NCBI RefSeq assembly: GCF_947497555.1
Contig: NZ_CANMGY010000001.1
Location: 310,001 to 374,000 of the forward strand
DNA length: 64,000 bases
Reading direction: 5' to 3'
DNA from: an uncultured Umboniibacter sp.
GTDB taxonomy: Bacteria; Pseudomonadota; Gammaproteobacteria; Pseudomonadales; DSM-25080
Below are positions 56,065 to 64,000 of the stretch, one piece after another (positions within the stretch are counted from its first letter, which is position 1; every line of letters begins with the position of its first letter). The notes beneath the pieces are model-generated. The model had not been told where the DNA came from and made no database searches. It saw only the letters and a program-made list of their open reading frames with translations. The position numbers and the translations under genes are program-made.

Positions 56065-57666
56065 TTAGTTGCTTACGCCAGCTGGAAGTGAATCAAGTCC
56101 CACTGTCCATCCTGCAGTCCAGTCATCTCCGTCTTTTACCGCACCAATGAAGTCTGAATCATCAAAGCGAGTATCAATGGCGGTTAGCGTCACTGGGCTA
56201 GCTCCTAGCGTTTCAGTAGCGCTTACGTAACCATTTCGAATTGATTGAATCTCAGCGAGGTCCATCGTTACCGCGTTATCATTACCGCTAACAAAGGTCG
56301 CCATGTCGGCAATGGTGTTGCCGTCGATGTCCTCAGTACCTGGATCCTTAAGTGGCTCGGAACCCGCGAAGATGTTTCCTTTTAGTTCAATGCGACCCTG
56401 TGATGCTTGATAAGGCGCGCCATCGTCAAATTCAACGAGCTCATTTGATTCACCCGTTGTGTTGAAGGTGGTGACAATCGAGTTGTATAAACCACCGTTG
56501 AAACCTTTGCGGAACAACACCCCTTCAGAATCACCGTGGGTACCGCCAGCGCTCTCGTCCGATGCCGAGGTTAGGCAAGTCATGTTCGCGATTTTTACAT
56601 CCGTATAAGGCATCAGCGAATGCCACATTTCTTCCTGATTACCTGCACCTGAAGCCTTGCTCTGACCATCGGCCTCAATACAGCGGTTACCGTCAGTCTC
56701 TTCATGGACAATCAATGCGTACTGAACAACACCTGTGTGTCCGTCAGTGAAATCTAATGAGTCATCATCTACGTAGCTCAATACCGCATGTGATACCGAC
56801 ACGTCACCACCGAAGAATTCCAAACCGTCATCGTAGGTGCTGTAGACCTGAACATAATCCACTTCAGTGTTGCCACCTACCGCGTAGAAGCTAATGCCGT
56901 TTAGCTCGTCACCTTCTGATACTTCGAAGCCTGAGTGCTTAACGACTACGTAATTCATCGCGCCGGAGCTCTCGTCATTGTTGTTGCCGCCGTAATAAGA
57001 CGGAACACCTTCGGTTTGCACTGCGCAAGTTGCGTTAGTGCGCTGGTCTTCAGTACAGGCCTGAGTGATACCGTTACCATTCAGCTGTAAACCACCCCAC
57101 TGCTGGCGAGCATTTTCTGCGTTATTACTATCTTCAATATCGGCAATAGAGGTGAACGTGATCGGTGCATCAACGGCGCCGCGAGCAATGATCTGCGAAC
57201 CACGATTGATGCGTAGGAAGGTACCTTCTGGGAACGCCAAGGTAGCGCCTTGGTTAACAAATAGAACTGGACCTTCTGGTGCACCGCCTTGATCTACTGG
57301 CGCGTTACCAGCCGAAAGCACTGTGCCTGCAATGGAATTATCTACGTCTTGACCCATCTCTAGGGCACCAGCGAACTTGTGTACACCGCCGCTTTCCAAT
57401 GTACTAAAGGTCACATCAGCCATCACCGGCTTGCCAGCGCGAGCGAATTCTAATGAGTACGAGCAGTTACCATCCGATAGATACTCACCTTGGAAAGTTG
57501 TCCCGTTTAAGTCGTATGCTGCACACGGGTTGGTGACACCACCGCCAGAATCACCGCCAGAATCGCCACCGTTAACGGTGTTGCCGACGTTCAATTCTAC
57601 ATCACTACCACATGCAGCCAGGACGGTAGAAAGGCTCACTGCGAGAAAAAGTTTGTTGTGTTTCAT
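56065..57666 (-). CDS. Beta-helix-type surface lipoprotein paired with TonB receptor
   Basis: 533 residues from ATG 57666 (GGAGAG upstream). The signal peptide has lipobox LAAC (Cys19); the +2 residue is Gly, so outer membrane sorting is expected. A Gly/Ser/Asp linker (repeated GGDSGG) leads to a large domain with many Asn/Gly turns and repeated strands (TFTSIADIEDSNN, YVQVYSTYDDGLEFFGG), as in right-handed beta-helices. Cysteine pairs fit an extracytoplasmic protein. The C-terminus has FIGAVKDGDDWTAGWTVG. Beta-helix-type proteins beside TonB receptors suggest capture of a substrate for import; the ligand is unknown. Confidence 0.7.
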   Translation of the reverse strand: MKHNKLFLAVSLSTVLAACGSDVELNVGNTVNGGDSGGDSGGGVTNPCAAYDLNGTTFQGEYLSDGNCSYSLEFARAGKPVMADVTFSTLESGGVHKFAGALEMGQDVDNSIAGTVLSAGNAPVDQGGAPEGPVLFVNQGATLAFPEGTFLRINRGSQIIARGAVDAPITFTSIADIEDSNNAENARQQWGGLQLNGNGITQACTEDQRTNATCAVQTEGVPSYYGGNNNDESSGAMNYVVVKHSGFEVSEGDELNGISFYAVGGNTEVDYVQVYSTYDDGLEFFGGDVSVSHAVLSYVDDDSLDFTDGHTGVVQYALIVHEETDGNRCIEADGQSKASGAGNQEEMWHSLMPYTDVKIANMTCLTSASDESAGGTHGDSEGVLFRKGFNGGLYNSIVTTFNTTGESNELVEFDDGAPYQASQGRIELKGNIFAGSEPLKDPGTEDIDGNTIADMATFVSGNDNAVTMDLAEIQSIRNGYVSATETLGASPVTLTAIDTRFDDSDFIGAVKDGDDWTAGWTVGLDSLPAGVSN

Positions 57667-57723
57667 GGTTCTCTCCAAAACAATTATCAGTTCAGCCAAA
57701 CGGCTTAGTTATTTTTGAAACTG

Positions 57724-57806
57724 GTAATAGCTTGGCGCGCCAAGATGACAGTGGGATGTCGGGAATGTTGCAGAAGGATGAAAGCTTTATTGCGAAATTA
57801 TGACAA
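57724..57806 (-). promoter_or_regulatory. Upstream region of lipoprotein-TonB unit: palindrome and Pho-box-like repeats
   Basis: A perfect 14-bp palindrome CTTGGCGCGCCAAG lies at 57731-57744. Abutting it, on the minus strand, CCGACAT-CCCA-CTGTCAT (57762-57745) resembles the PhoB box CTGTCAT-N4-CTGTCAT, 12 of 14 repeat positions; the linker is not AT-rich. A weaker TTGTCAT-AATT-TCGCAAT lies at 57806-57789. A -10-like TATTAC is at 57729-57724. PhoB control is a hypothesis. The rest of the 337-base gap to 58003 shows nothing I can name. Confidence 0.35.
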
Positions 57807-58003
57807 CATTTTATCGAGCTAGGGTTAGTATTGGCAGATTCGCGATGCTTCCGCCTTTGACGATATTATTGCGTAGCTTTTGGCACTGATTATCGACGAT
57901 CTGTCACGCTAAAATTGGCTTCTGAGAGTAGCATCTGACTTCCGGCTGCAGCCAAGTTAATTCTGGTCCTCGGCATACGGCGTTCGGGGATTTGCTCGCG
58001 CTC

Positions 58004-58699
58004 TTAATTACCGGCCAGCAACAGTCGAAGATCTACGGTAAGGGTAAGCGTCTGGCTTCCCCTTCGAACATCAAGCGTCGCTAGATCCTTGGTGGAGAGT
58101 CGCGACCACGCCGCATTGGCCGCTGCCGGGGAATCGAGCAATTCGCCGTCAACCTGAGTAATCACATCATTAACACGTAATTCTGAGCGTTCCAGCCAAG
58201 CGCCATTAATAGCATCAGAGATCTTCAAGCCCTTTCCCCGTCCTGTCCGCGCGAACCATTCAACCGCCACGAAGTGATCGAATCGAAGTACTCTGGCTGA
58301 TCCCTGTTCCTCAGTATCGGCCGGTGAATCAAGCACAGATTCGGAGGACCCACTGAACGAAGCGCTGGTCGATGTCGTCGACCTGTCAGCTGCAGCACCG
58401 CGGGCAGACACAGTTAAATTCGATTGACCACCAAGATACCAACGTTGAGGACCTTGAGGGCCATCAAGCACAATGTATCGATGAGTGATTTCAGTGATGA
58501 TGCGCGGATCAGTGTTGGTTATTGTCGCTCCGATATGGCGAACGCTGATAGTAGAGTTGTGAATGACGAGGGCCCGAGACAGCTGTGTGTTAGCACTAAC
58601 GATGATGCCACTGAGCTCCTGAGCTTGCGCACTCACTGGGTTCAGCAAGCCTATTAGCACCATACCGGTATACATGATTTGACTAACCTGCTTGCTCAT
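58004..58699 (-). CDS. Orphan GspC-like periplasmic PDZ protein
   Basis: 231 residues. A signal peptide or N-terminal anchor (LIGLLNPVSAQAQ) is followed by a GspC homology-region-like part, residues 28-95 (LSGIIVSANTQLSRALVIHN, then ITHRYIVLDGPQG), a Ser/Thr/Ala linker, and a PDZ domain, residues 150-230 (KGLKISDAINGAWLERSELR, DVITQVDGELLDSP). GspC links the inner membrane to the type II secretin. No other Gsp gene is in the window, so the role is uncertain; other PDZ proteins share the last domain. Confidence 0.6.
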   Translation of the reverse strand: MSKQVSQIMYTGMVLIGLLNPVSAQAQELSGIIVSANTQLSRALVIHNSTISVRHIGATITNTDPRIITEITHRYIVLDGPQGPQRWYLGGQSNLTVSARGAAADRSTTSTSASFSGSSESVLDSPADTEEQGSARVLRFDHFVAVEWFARTGRGKGLKISDAINGAWLERSELRVNDVITQVDGELLDSPAAANAAWSRLSTKDLATLDVRRGSQTLTLTVDLRLLLAGN

Positions 58700-58945
58700 A
58701 ATTTTAATCGCGCTGAGTATCGTGGACGTTAAGTTTATTCTTCTCGTATTACAAAATTATTAATCCTGAGATGAGCAACGCTATGTGTTATTCCTAAAAA
58801 AGGCAGGCAATAAGCTCCGGAAGTGGTGCCGTTGCTGGTCTGTGAATGAATTATTTTTTCTGGTCATTAGGTAAGTATTTTTCATGCAGCGAATTCTAAA
58901 ATTTGCAGTATTCTTCAGATATACCTCGGTTTCGAGCGCCACATT

Positions 58946-60007
58946 ATGCTTTATTCTGATCCTATTACCGCTAATGATTACCATCTTGAAAATATCTTAA
59001 AGGCGGAGCAAGAAACTCTATTCTCAAAAGGTTGGCACTTAGTAGGCTGCCACAATGACTTCGCCCAAAATGGCGACTTCTTGGTCGTTGATATTGGCAT
59101 GGAGTCAGTGGTGGTCATTAATGACCAAGGCACCCTGCGCGCACTGAGTAATATCTGTCGACATCGCGGCCACCCTCTTTTAATGGGCAGCGGTAACACT
59201 CAGCAGATAGCCTGCCCTTATCACGCTTGGCGCTACCAAACGAATGGACACCTTCTGCGTGCTCCAAATGCCAAACGGGTCGAGGGCTTTAACGAGGCCG
59301 ATGTTTGCCTTCCTCAGTATGTAGTTCAGCGTCAAGGTGATCTTGTCTGGGTCTGTCTAACAGACGATGAGGCGTTTCCCGCAGCGCTGTTGACCGAATC
59401 CGCCAATGAGATCTACCAGCGTTTGGGCGCGCTTTCCGCCTTGGAGCATTCAACTCAGAGCGAATATTCGGTGGCCGCAAATTGGAAGGTGGTCATGGAC
59501 AATTACTTGGAGTGCTATCACTGCGGAGTTGGCCATAAAAGCTTCTGTGAGGTTATGTTGCTACCAACCTATCATCGCGTTCCAACGAATAGTTGGAGTC
59601 TGCAAACCGCCCAGTATAAAGGGGACGTTGAACTTTCAGAGAACGCTCCTCAAGAATGGGCTTTCTTCACTTTCTTCCCCAACATGATCATCAATATCAC
59701 GCCTGGGTTAAGGCAAATTAACTTCATGCAAGCTGTGCCACTCTCAGCTGAGCAGACGCTCGTTAAGTTACGAACTTGGCACTCAGGGGAATGTACCGCG
59801 CTCGCCGAACAACTTCGGAGCGTGATTTTAGATGTAAAGCGGGAAGATATTGCCTACTGCGAGGCCGTTCAGCGTGGTTATCGCAGTGAATCCTTCGCTC
59901 GGGGAATCATCATGGCGGATAGTAGTGGCGGGCCGCTAAGCGAACTCGCCGTGCTGCATTTTCATCAGTGGTTAAGCGAACGAATGGCTAGCTGCCATTC
60001 AGCCTAG
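58946..60007 (+). CDS. Rieske non-heme iron oxygenase, large subunit type
   Basis: 353 residues. The Rieske cluster ligands are C71, H73, C90 and H93 in CRHRGH and CPYHAW. The mononuclear iron site is DNYLECYHCGVGHKSF (H192 and H197) with a late Asp in REDIAYCEAVQRGY. The pattern resembles the choline monooxygenase/GbcA group of alpha-only oxygenases that demethylate or hydroxylate quaternary amines, though the substrate cannot be read. No ferredoxin reductase gene is adjacent. Its stop overlaps rlmB by 9 bases, tail to tail. Confidence 0.85.
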   Translation: MLYSDPITANDYHLENILKAEQETLFSKGWHLVGCHNDFAQNGDFLVVDIGMESVVVINDQGTLRALSNICRHRGHPLLMGSGNTQQIACPYHAWRYQTNGHLLRAPNAKRVEGFNEADVCLPQYVVQRQGDLVWVCLTDDEAFPAALLTESANEIYQRLGALSALEHSTQSEYSVAANWKVVMDNYLECYHCGVGHKSFCEVMLLPTYHRVPTNSWSLQTAQYKGDVELSENAPQEWAFFTFFPNMIINITPGLRQINFMQAVPLSAEQTLVKLRTWHSGECTALAEQLRSVILDVKREDIAYCEAVQRGYRSESFARGIIMADSSGGPLSELAVLHFHQWLSERMASCHSA

Positions 60008-60736
60008 CTGACGCTGACGCACCGCTTCGAATAGAATCACGCCCGTCGCCACCGATACATTCAGCGATGACACCGAGCCTGCCATAGGTAAGTTAACTAA
60101 GAAATCACAGTAGTCGCGTGTTAAACGGCGCATACCCTTATCCTCTGCACCCATCACAATAGCCAACGGACCTTTCAGGTCCTGCTGATAAACCGTTGTT
60201 GGCGCTTCGCCCGCAGTCCCTACTATCCAAATTCCCGCCTGTTGGAACATATCCAAGGTTCTGGCCATATTCGTTACTACCACAAACGGCGTGGTATCCG
60301 CTGCGCCACAGGCTATCTTTCTTGCAGTTGCGGTTAAGCCCGCTGACTTATCACGGGTGGTGATCACCGCATGGACGCCAGCAGCATCGGCCGAGCGTAA
60401 ACAGGCTCCAATATTGTGCGGGTCAGTGACGCCATCAAGTAACAGGAAAAACGGTGGTTCATCCAGTGTTTCAATCAATGATGCCAGATATTTTTCATCC
60501 TTCAATTCACCGGGAGTACAGCGAGCGATCACGCCTTGGTGATTGCCCTCAACCATTTCATCCATCACTTTTCGTGACTTAGTAGTGACGGTGATGCCGT
60601 CGCGCTGAGCCTGTCCAAGCACCTTCTGCAGGCGTTGATCAACGCGCCCTTGAAGAACAATCAGTTCCTGAATCCGCGTTGCGTCAGTTTTTAGAAGCGA
60701 CTGAACGGCGTGCAGTCCGAAGATTAAATCCATCAT
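59999..60736 (-). CDS. rlmB: 23S rRNA (guanosine-2251-2'-O)-methyltransferase
   Basis: 245 residues (E. coli 243). TrmH/SpoU fold: FLLLDGVTDPHNIGACLRSA, AIVMGAEDKGMRRLT and NLPMAGSVSSLNVSVATGV give the knotted SAM site. An N-terminal substrate domain is at 1-75 (IFGLHAVQSLL). It follows rnr by 45 bases in the same direction, the usual rnr-rlmB pairing. Confidence 0.96.
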   Translation of the reverse strand: MMDLIFGLHAVQSLLKTDATRIQELIVLQGRVDQRLQKVLGQAQRDGITVTTKSRKVMDEMVEGNHQGVIARCTPGELKDEKYLASLIETLDEPPFFLLLDGVTDPHNIGACLRSADAAGVHAVITTRDKSAGLTATARKIACGAADTTPFVVVTNMARTLDMFQQAGIWIVGTAGEAPTTVYQQDLKGPLAIVMGAEDKGMRRLTRDYCDFLVNLPMAGSVSSLNVSVATGVILFEAVRQRQLG

Positions 60737-60781
60737 TAATTCCTAATTGTTCGTTACCTTGAGGGCTATTACAGGGGCAGG

Positions 60782-63568
60782 CTAGCTGCGCCCGAATTGC
60801 CACCAACGCTTCTTTTTCTCGGTCGGCTTAGCATCGGTTGATCCAGCCTTAGCGGGCTTCCTGGGCTTCGACTTGGCTTTGCCAGGCTTAGCACGCGCCT
60901 TAATTTCAGCGTGACTCTTGGATACGGTTCTCGGCAAAGCTGACGAAGCATTCTCACCTGGCGCCGAAGTTCGGCGACGTGGTTTGCGAGTATCAACGCT
61001 TTCGCGATCGCGAGGTTCATTAAAAGCCTCTGCTTTGGCAGTGCTTCGGCGCCCGCTCTTGCCGATGGACTTTGGCTTGGCTTCGGTCTTGGTATTCGGC
61101 TTTGGCTTGGCTTTGACTGCACCCATCGACACCGCCTTACCGGCAGGCTTAGCCTTGGACTTAGCGGCCTTACTGGTACTCGCCTTCGCTGATCTAGGCT
61201 TAGCTTCACTCGCCTTTTCAGACTTAGCGCGTGATCCTGATTTAGAGGCTGTCGCCTTAGATTTCCCACCTGAACGAGTAGACTTTCCTGCCTTATGAGC
61301 AGACTTATGTACCCGTCCCTTATTGCGCGTTTTGTTGGCAGATCTGCGCGACTCGTGATCCACCAGCTCCAGGTCAATTTTTCGCTCATCAAGGTCAACG
61401 CGAGCTACCTTTACACGTACACTATCACCTAGGTTAAAGCTGTTACCACTGTGTTCAGCGATCAGTCGTTGCTTGGCTTGATCGAAGTGGTAGTAGTCCT
61501 GGGTCAAGTTACTAATGTGCGCCAAACCCTCAATAAACAAATCGTTTAGCTCAATAAATAAACCAAAGCTCGTTACCGTGGCAACGGTGCCGTCAAACTC
61601 TTCGCCGAGGTGGTGGCGAAGGAATTCACACTTCAGCCAGGCAATCACATCACGGGTCGCCTCGTCGGAACGGCGCTCCGTCATTGAACACTGCTCACCC
61701 GCTTGCAACATAGCATTCATGTCATAGGGATAGAGTTCAGCAAAATCAGTCGGTGCAGCATCGGGATGTTTCTTCACCTTTGCGCCATCGTTCTTGGCAA
61801 TCAACGCGCGGATAGCACGGTGCACCAACAGGTCTGGATAGCGGCGTATAGGACTGGTGAAGTGCGTGTAGGCTGAGTAAGCCAAGCCGAAATGACCTTC
61901 GTTATCCGGCCGATATTGCGCTTGCGCCATGGAGCGCAGCATCATAGATTGAATCACGTGCGCATCAGGACGATCACCAATACTGCCAAGCAATAGCTGG
62001 TAGTCTGCTGGTGTAGGTTGATCACCACCCGTTAAGCTCAAACCTAGCTCACCTAAATAGGCTCGAAGGTTTTCCAAGCGCTCCTGAGCGGGCCCCTCAT
62101 GGACACGGTAGAGGGCCGGGATTTCGGCTTTGGCCAATAGCTCCGCCGCACAGACGTTAGCGGCCAGCATGGCCTCTTCAATCATCTTATGTGCATCGTT
62201 ACGCTCTACCGGGACAATTTTCTCAATCTTGCGCCCTGGACCGAAGATGATTCTGGGTTCAACGGTCTCAAAGTCAATTGCACCGCGAGTGTCTCGCTTC
62301 GCGCGCAATGCAGTGTAAAGTGCCTGAAGCGTCTCTAAATCAGCAATTCGATCTGCTAGGCGCGCACGAGTTTCACCGTCCGGTCCCTCACTCAGTGCTC
62401 TGCCTACTTCGCTATAGGTTAAACGCCTGTGCGAGTGGATAACTGCCTCATAGAAACTGAAGTCATTAACTTCGCCTTCAGCACTAAGCTGCATTTCACA
62501 TACCATTGCGAGGCGATCAACCTCTGGATTAAGTGAACATAAGCCATTAGACAACTGCTCTGGCAACATTGGTACGACATAACCGGGGAAGTAAGTTGAG
62601 TTACCGCGGTTTATGCCCTCGATATCCAAGGCGCTCATGGGCTTTACATAATGCGAGACATCAGCAATGGCAACATAAAGCGTGAAGCCACCATCCGGCT
62701 TGCGCTTGGCATACACGGCATCATCGAAGTCACGCGCATCTTCACCATCGATAGTAACTAGCGGCACATCCCGTAAATCAAAACGACCTAGCTTATCGCT
62801 TTCAATCACTTCCTCGGGTAGTTGATTCGCTACCTCGGTGACACCTTCTGGCCATTCTGCAGGGATCTGGTGAGAGTGGATAGCCACCTCAATTTCCATG
62901 CCTGCTGCCATGGTCTCGCCCAGTACTTGGACAATCTTCGCTGTAGCCAAGTTGCGCTTGCTTGGGTAGCTGATCAGTTCGGCAACCACCATCTGACCGT
63001 CACGCGCATCTAACTGATCCTCGGGCGCGATGACAATATTCTGATTAATCTTTTGATTATCAGGGATGACATAACGAACGTAGCCTTCATCCACGAAGCG
63101 TCCCACCAACGTGGTGTTGGCTCGCTGGGTAATATGAATAATGGTACCTTCGCGACGCCCGCGACGATCCACCGCACCCGGACGAACCACCGCAATATCA
63201 CCATCAAAGGCTTTCGCCATCTGGTGTTGATTGATGAAAATATCGTCGGAACCATCATCAGGTCGAAAGAATCCGAAGCCATCTCGATGACCAATAATCT
63301 TTCCGTGGAGCACGTCTGCTTTGCTCATTGGCACAAAACGATCACGGCGATTTAGCAACACCTGCCCATCACGAATCATCGCCTTAAGGCGACGACGCAA
63401 ACCTTCTCGTTGATCCTCGGACTCAGCATGAGCAAGCTCGCACAATTCCTCATAGCTTTGCGGTTTGAGATCTAGGGCCTCAAGCAACCATTCGCGGCTT
63501 ACAACAGGATTGGCATAATTTTTCGCTTCGCGCTCAGCATGAGGGTCGGCTTTCGGTTTTTGGGGCAT
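60782..63568 (-). CDS. rnr: Ribonuclease R with long basic tail
   Basis: 928 residues (E. coli 813). Order: helix-turn-helix 25-85, two cold-shock folds to about 240, RNB from about 260 with catalytic VTIDGEDARDFDDAVYAKR, S1 domain about 655-735, then about 190 residues of Lys/Ala/Ser/Arg-rich low complexity (repeated AKPKP and SKAAK). It degrades structured RNA 3'-5' and acts in trans-translation decay. The tail is much longer than in E. coli. ATG 63568 is the start. Confidence 0.96.
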   Translation of the reverse strand: MPQKPKADPHAEREAKNYANPVVSREWLLEALDLKPQSYEELCELAHAESEDQREGLRRRLKAMIRDGQVLLNRRDRFVPMSKADVLHGKIIGHRDGFGFFRPDDGSDDIFINQHQMAKAFDGDIAVVRPGAVDRRGRREGTIIHITQRANTTLVGRFVDEGYVRYVIPDNQKINQNIVIAPEDQLDARDGQMVVAELISYPSKRNLATAKIVQVLGETMAAGMEIEVAIHSHQIPAEWPEGVTEVANQLPEEVIESDKLGRFDLRDVPLVTIDGEDARDFDDAVYAKRKPDGGFTLYVAIADVSHYVKPMSALDIEGINRGNSTYFPGYVVPMLPEQLSNGLCSLNPEVDRLAMVCEMQLSAEGEVNDFSFYEAVIHSHRRLTYSEVGRALSEGPDGETRARLADRIADLETLQALYTALRAKRDTRGAIDFETVEPRIIFGPGRKIEKIVPVERNDAHKMIEEAMLAANVCAAELLAKAEIPALYRVHEGPAQERLENLRAYLGELGLSLTGGDQPTPADYQLLLGSIGDRPDAHVIQSMMLRSMAQAQYRPDNEGHFGLAYSAYTHFTSPIRRYPDLLVHRAIRALIAKNDGAKVKKHPDAAPTDFAELYPYDMNAMLQAGEQCSMTERRSDEATRDVIAWLKCEFLRHHLGEEFDGTVATVTSFGLFIELNDLFIEGLAHISNLTQDYYHFDQAKQRLIAEHSGNSFNLGDSVRVKVARVDLDERKIDLELVDHESRRSANKTRNKGRVHKSAHKAGKSTRSGGKSKATASKSGSRAKSEKASEAKPRSAKASTSKAAKSKAKPAGKAVSMGAVKAKPKPNTKTEAKPKSIGKSGRRSTAKAEAFNEPRDRESVDTRKPRRRTSAPGENASSALPRTVSKSHAEIKARAKPGKAKSKPRKPAKAGSTDAKPTEKKKRWWQFGRS

Positions 63569-63787
63569 AAAGTGTTTCTATTCCACGGTTAGTGTTTGAT
63601 GTTTATGCAATTATAAGCTGAAAACGCGCAAATAAACTTTTTATTATGGGCTCAAACGCTACATTTTAGTCAGTAATTACACGGCTAAGCCCCATTTAGG
63701 GGGATGATTAGGCGAGTTTTTGCTCCTATAGTGCCGGTTACTATAATAATGTGCAGAGTCTATCTGCTGTCAGTAAGTGGGATCTCT
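63569..63787 (+). promoter_or_regulatory. rnr / MFS divergent region with consensus -10 and overlapping dyad
   Basis: A perfect -10 TATAAT lies at 63742-63747 (about 41 bases before the MFS ATG), with weak -35 TTGCTC. A dyad TATAGT-GCCGGTT-ACTATA (63727-63745) overlaps it, a repressor-like position. A short CCCC-ATTTA-GGGG hairpin is at about 63690-63702. I see no clear rnr promoter. Confidence 0.4.
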
Positions 63788-64000
63788 ATGCAACAACCCG
63801 TGCTTCGAACGCATCAAATCGTCAACATGTGCCTAGGTTTTATGGGCATCCAGTTTGGCTTTGCACTACAAAATGCCAACGTCAGTCGTATCTTCCAAAC
63901 CTTGGGAGCGAATATGGATGAACTGGCCATTCTCTGGATTGCCGCGCCGCTGACAGGACTGCTGATTCAACCCATTATTGGCTATTACAGTGATCGAACT
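63788..64000 (+). CDS. MFS transporter, sugar/SLC45-like, N-terminal part only
   Basis: 71 codons to the window edge. The first helix and loop (MCLGFMGIQFGFALQNANVSRIFQTLGA) and the second (LAILWIAAPLTGLLIQPIIGYYSDRT, ending in the D-R-T loop of MFS motif A) match the SLC45-like sucrose/maltose transporters of proteobacteria, usually found with TonB receptors and glycosidases. The rest of the gene and its neighbours are outside the window. Confidence 0.8.
   Translation, partial: MQQPVLRTHQIVNMCLGFMGIQFGFALQNANVSRIFQTLGANMDELAILWIAAPLTGLLIQPIIGYYSDRT

Noticed and set aside
57789-57806. Second Pho-box-like string TTGTCAT-N4-TCGCAAT
   Set aside because: Only the first repeat fits well; the second matches 3 of 7, close to chance.
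60769-61398. Arg/Pro-rich 209-codon open frame on the minus strand
   Set aside because: It is a frame-shifted reading of the Lys/Ala-rich tail of RNase R, which is clearly in the other frame and has domain evidence.
1-64000. tRNA, rRNA, CRISPR arrays, insertion sequences, prophage
   Set aside because: No tRNA-like cloverleaf, spaced repeat array, transposase, integrase or phage gene was found in any gap or frame.

Overview
The window looks like the chromosome of a free-living, probably marine gammaproteobacterium on the Pseudomonas/Cellvibrio side of the class. Three things point that way: Pseudomonas-type gene orders (ubiE-ubiJ-ubiB-hisI-hisE-tatABC; rpsF-rpsR-rplI-dnaB without priB), a FimX-like twitching regulator and a BioH-BioC fusion protein. 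G+C is moderate, coding density is high, and I see no insertion sequence, prophage, integron, CRISPR array, rRNA or tRNA. The species cannot be fixed from the sequence alone.

Layout. 1-6.7 kb: truncated pldA, a KefF/KefC-type K+ efflux pair, a DUF2306-like membrane protein with a lipoprotein, an ArgO/LysE exporter, and a divergent membrane-anchored XRE regulator followed by a tiny secreted-peptide ORF. 6.7-11 kb: the nudF-yqiB-cpdA-yqiA-parE operon, which in E. coli lies beside tolC; here tolC is 25 kb away. 11-18.4 kb: an AraC regulator, then ubiquinone (ubiE, ubiJ, ubiB), histidine (hisI, hisE) and Tat export (tatABC) genes. 18.5-22.3 kb: two tandem acyl-CoA dehydrogenases behind a promoter that carries a PsrA-like operator. 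22.3-27.5 kb: bioB-bioF-bioHC-bioD and divergent comF, with a clear BirA operator. 27.5-33.2 kb: srkA, a tightly overlapping epmA-GNAT-vanZ-cysE run, efp and divergent epmB. 33.2-39.3 kb: fimX-like gene, tolC, waaA and a Rossmann oxidoreductase. 39.2-46.2 kb: acs (HexR-like sites upstream), panC, dnaB, rplI, rpsR, rpsF (S6:S18-type leader RNA) and three small genes. 46.2-58.7 kb: an accessory envelope region with two TonB-dependent receptors, a TPR-sulfotransferase, a secreted histidine phosphatase, a GlpD-like flavoenzyme, a beta-helix-type lipoprotein and an orphan GspC-like PDZ protein. 58.9-64 kb: a Rieske oxygenase, rlmB, rnr and the start of an MFS sugar transporter.

Most of the window is housekeeping, and the regulatory DNA is unusually readable. 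The two places most likely to hold something little described are the extracytoplasmic block at 51.4-57.8 kb (TonB receptor plus beta-helix lipoprotein behind a palindrome and a Pho-box-like site) and the TonB receptor/TPR-sulfotransferase pair at 46.7-51.3 kb with a 12-bp perfect hairpin between them. Functions proposed for these are inference.
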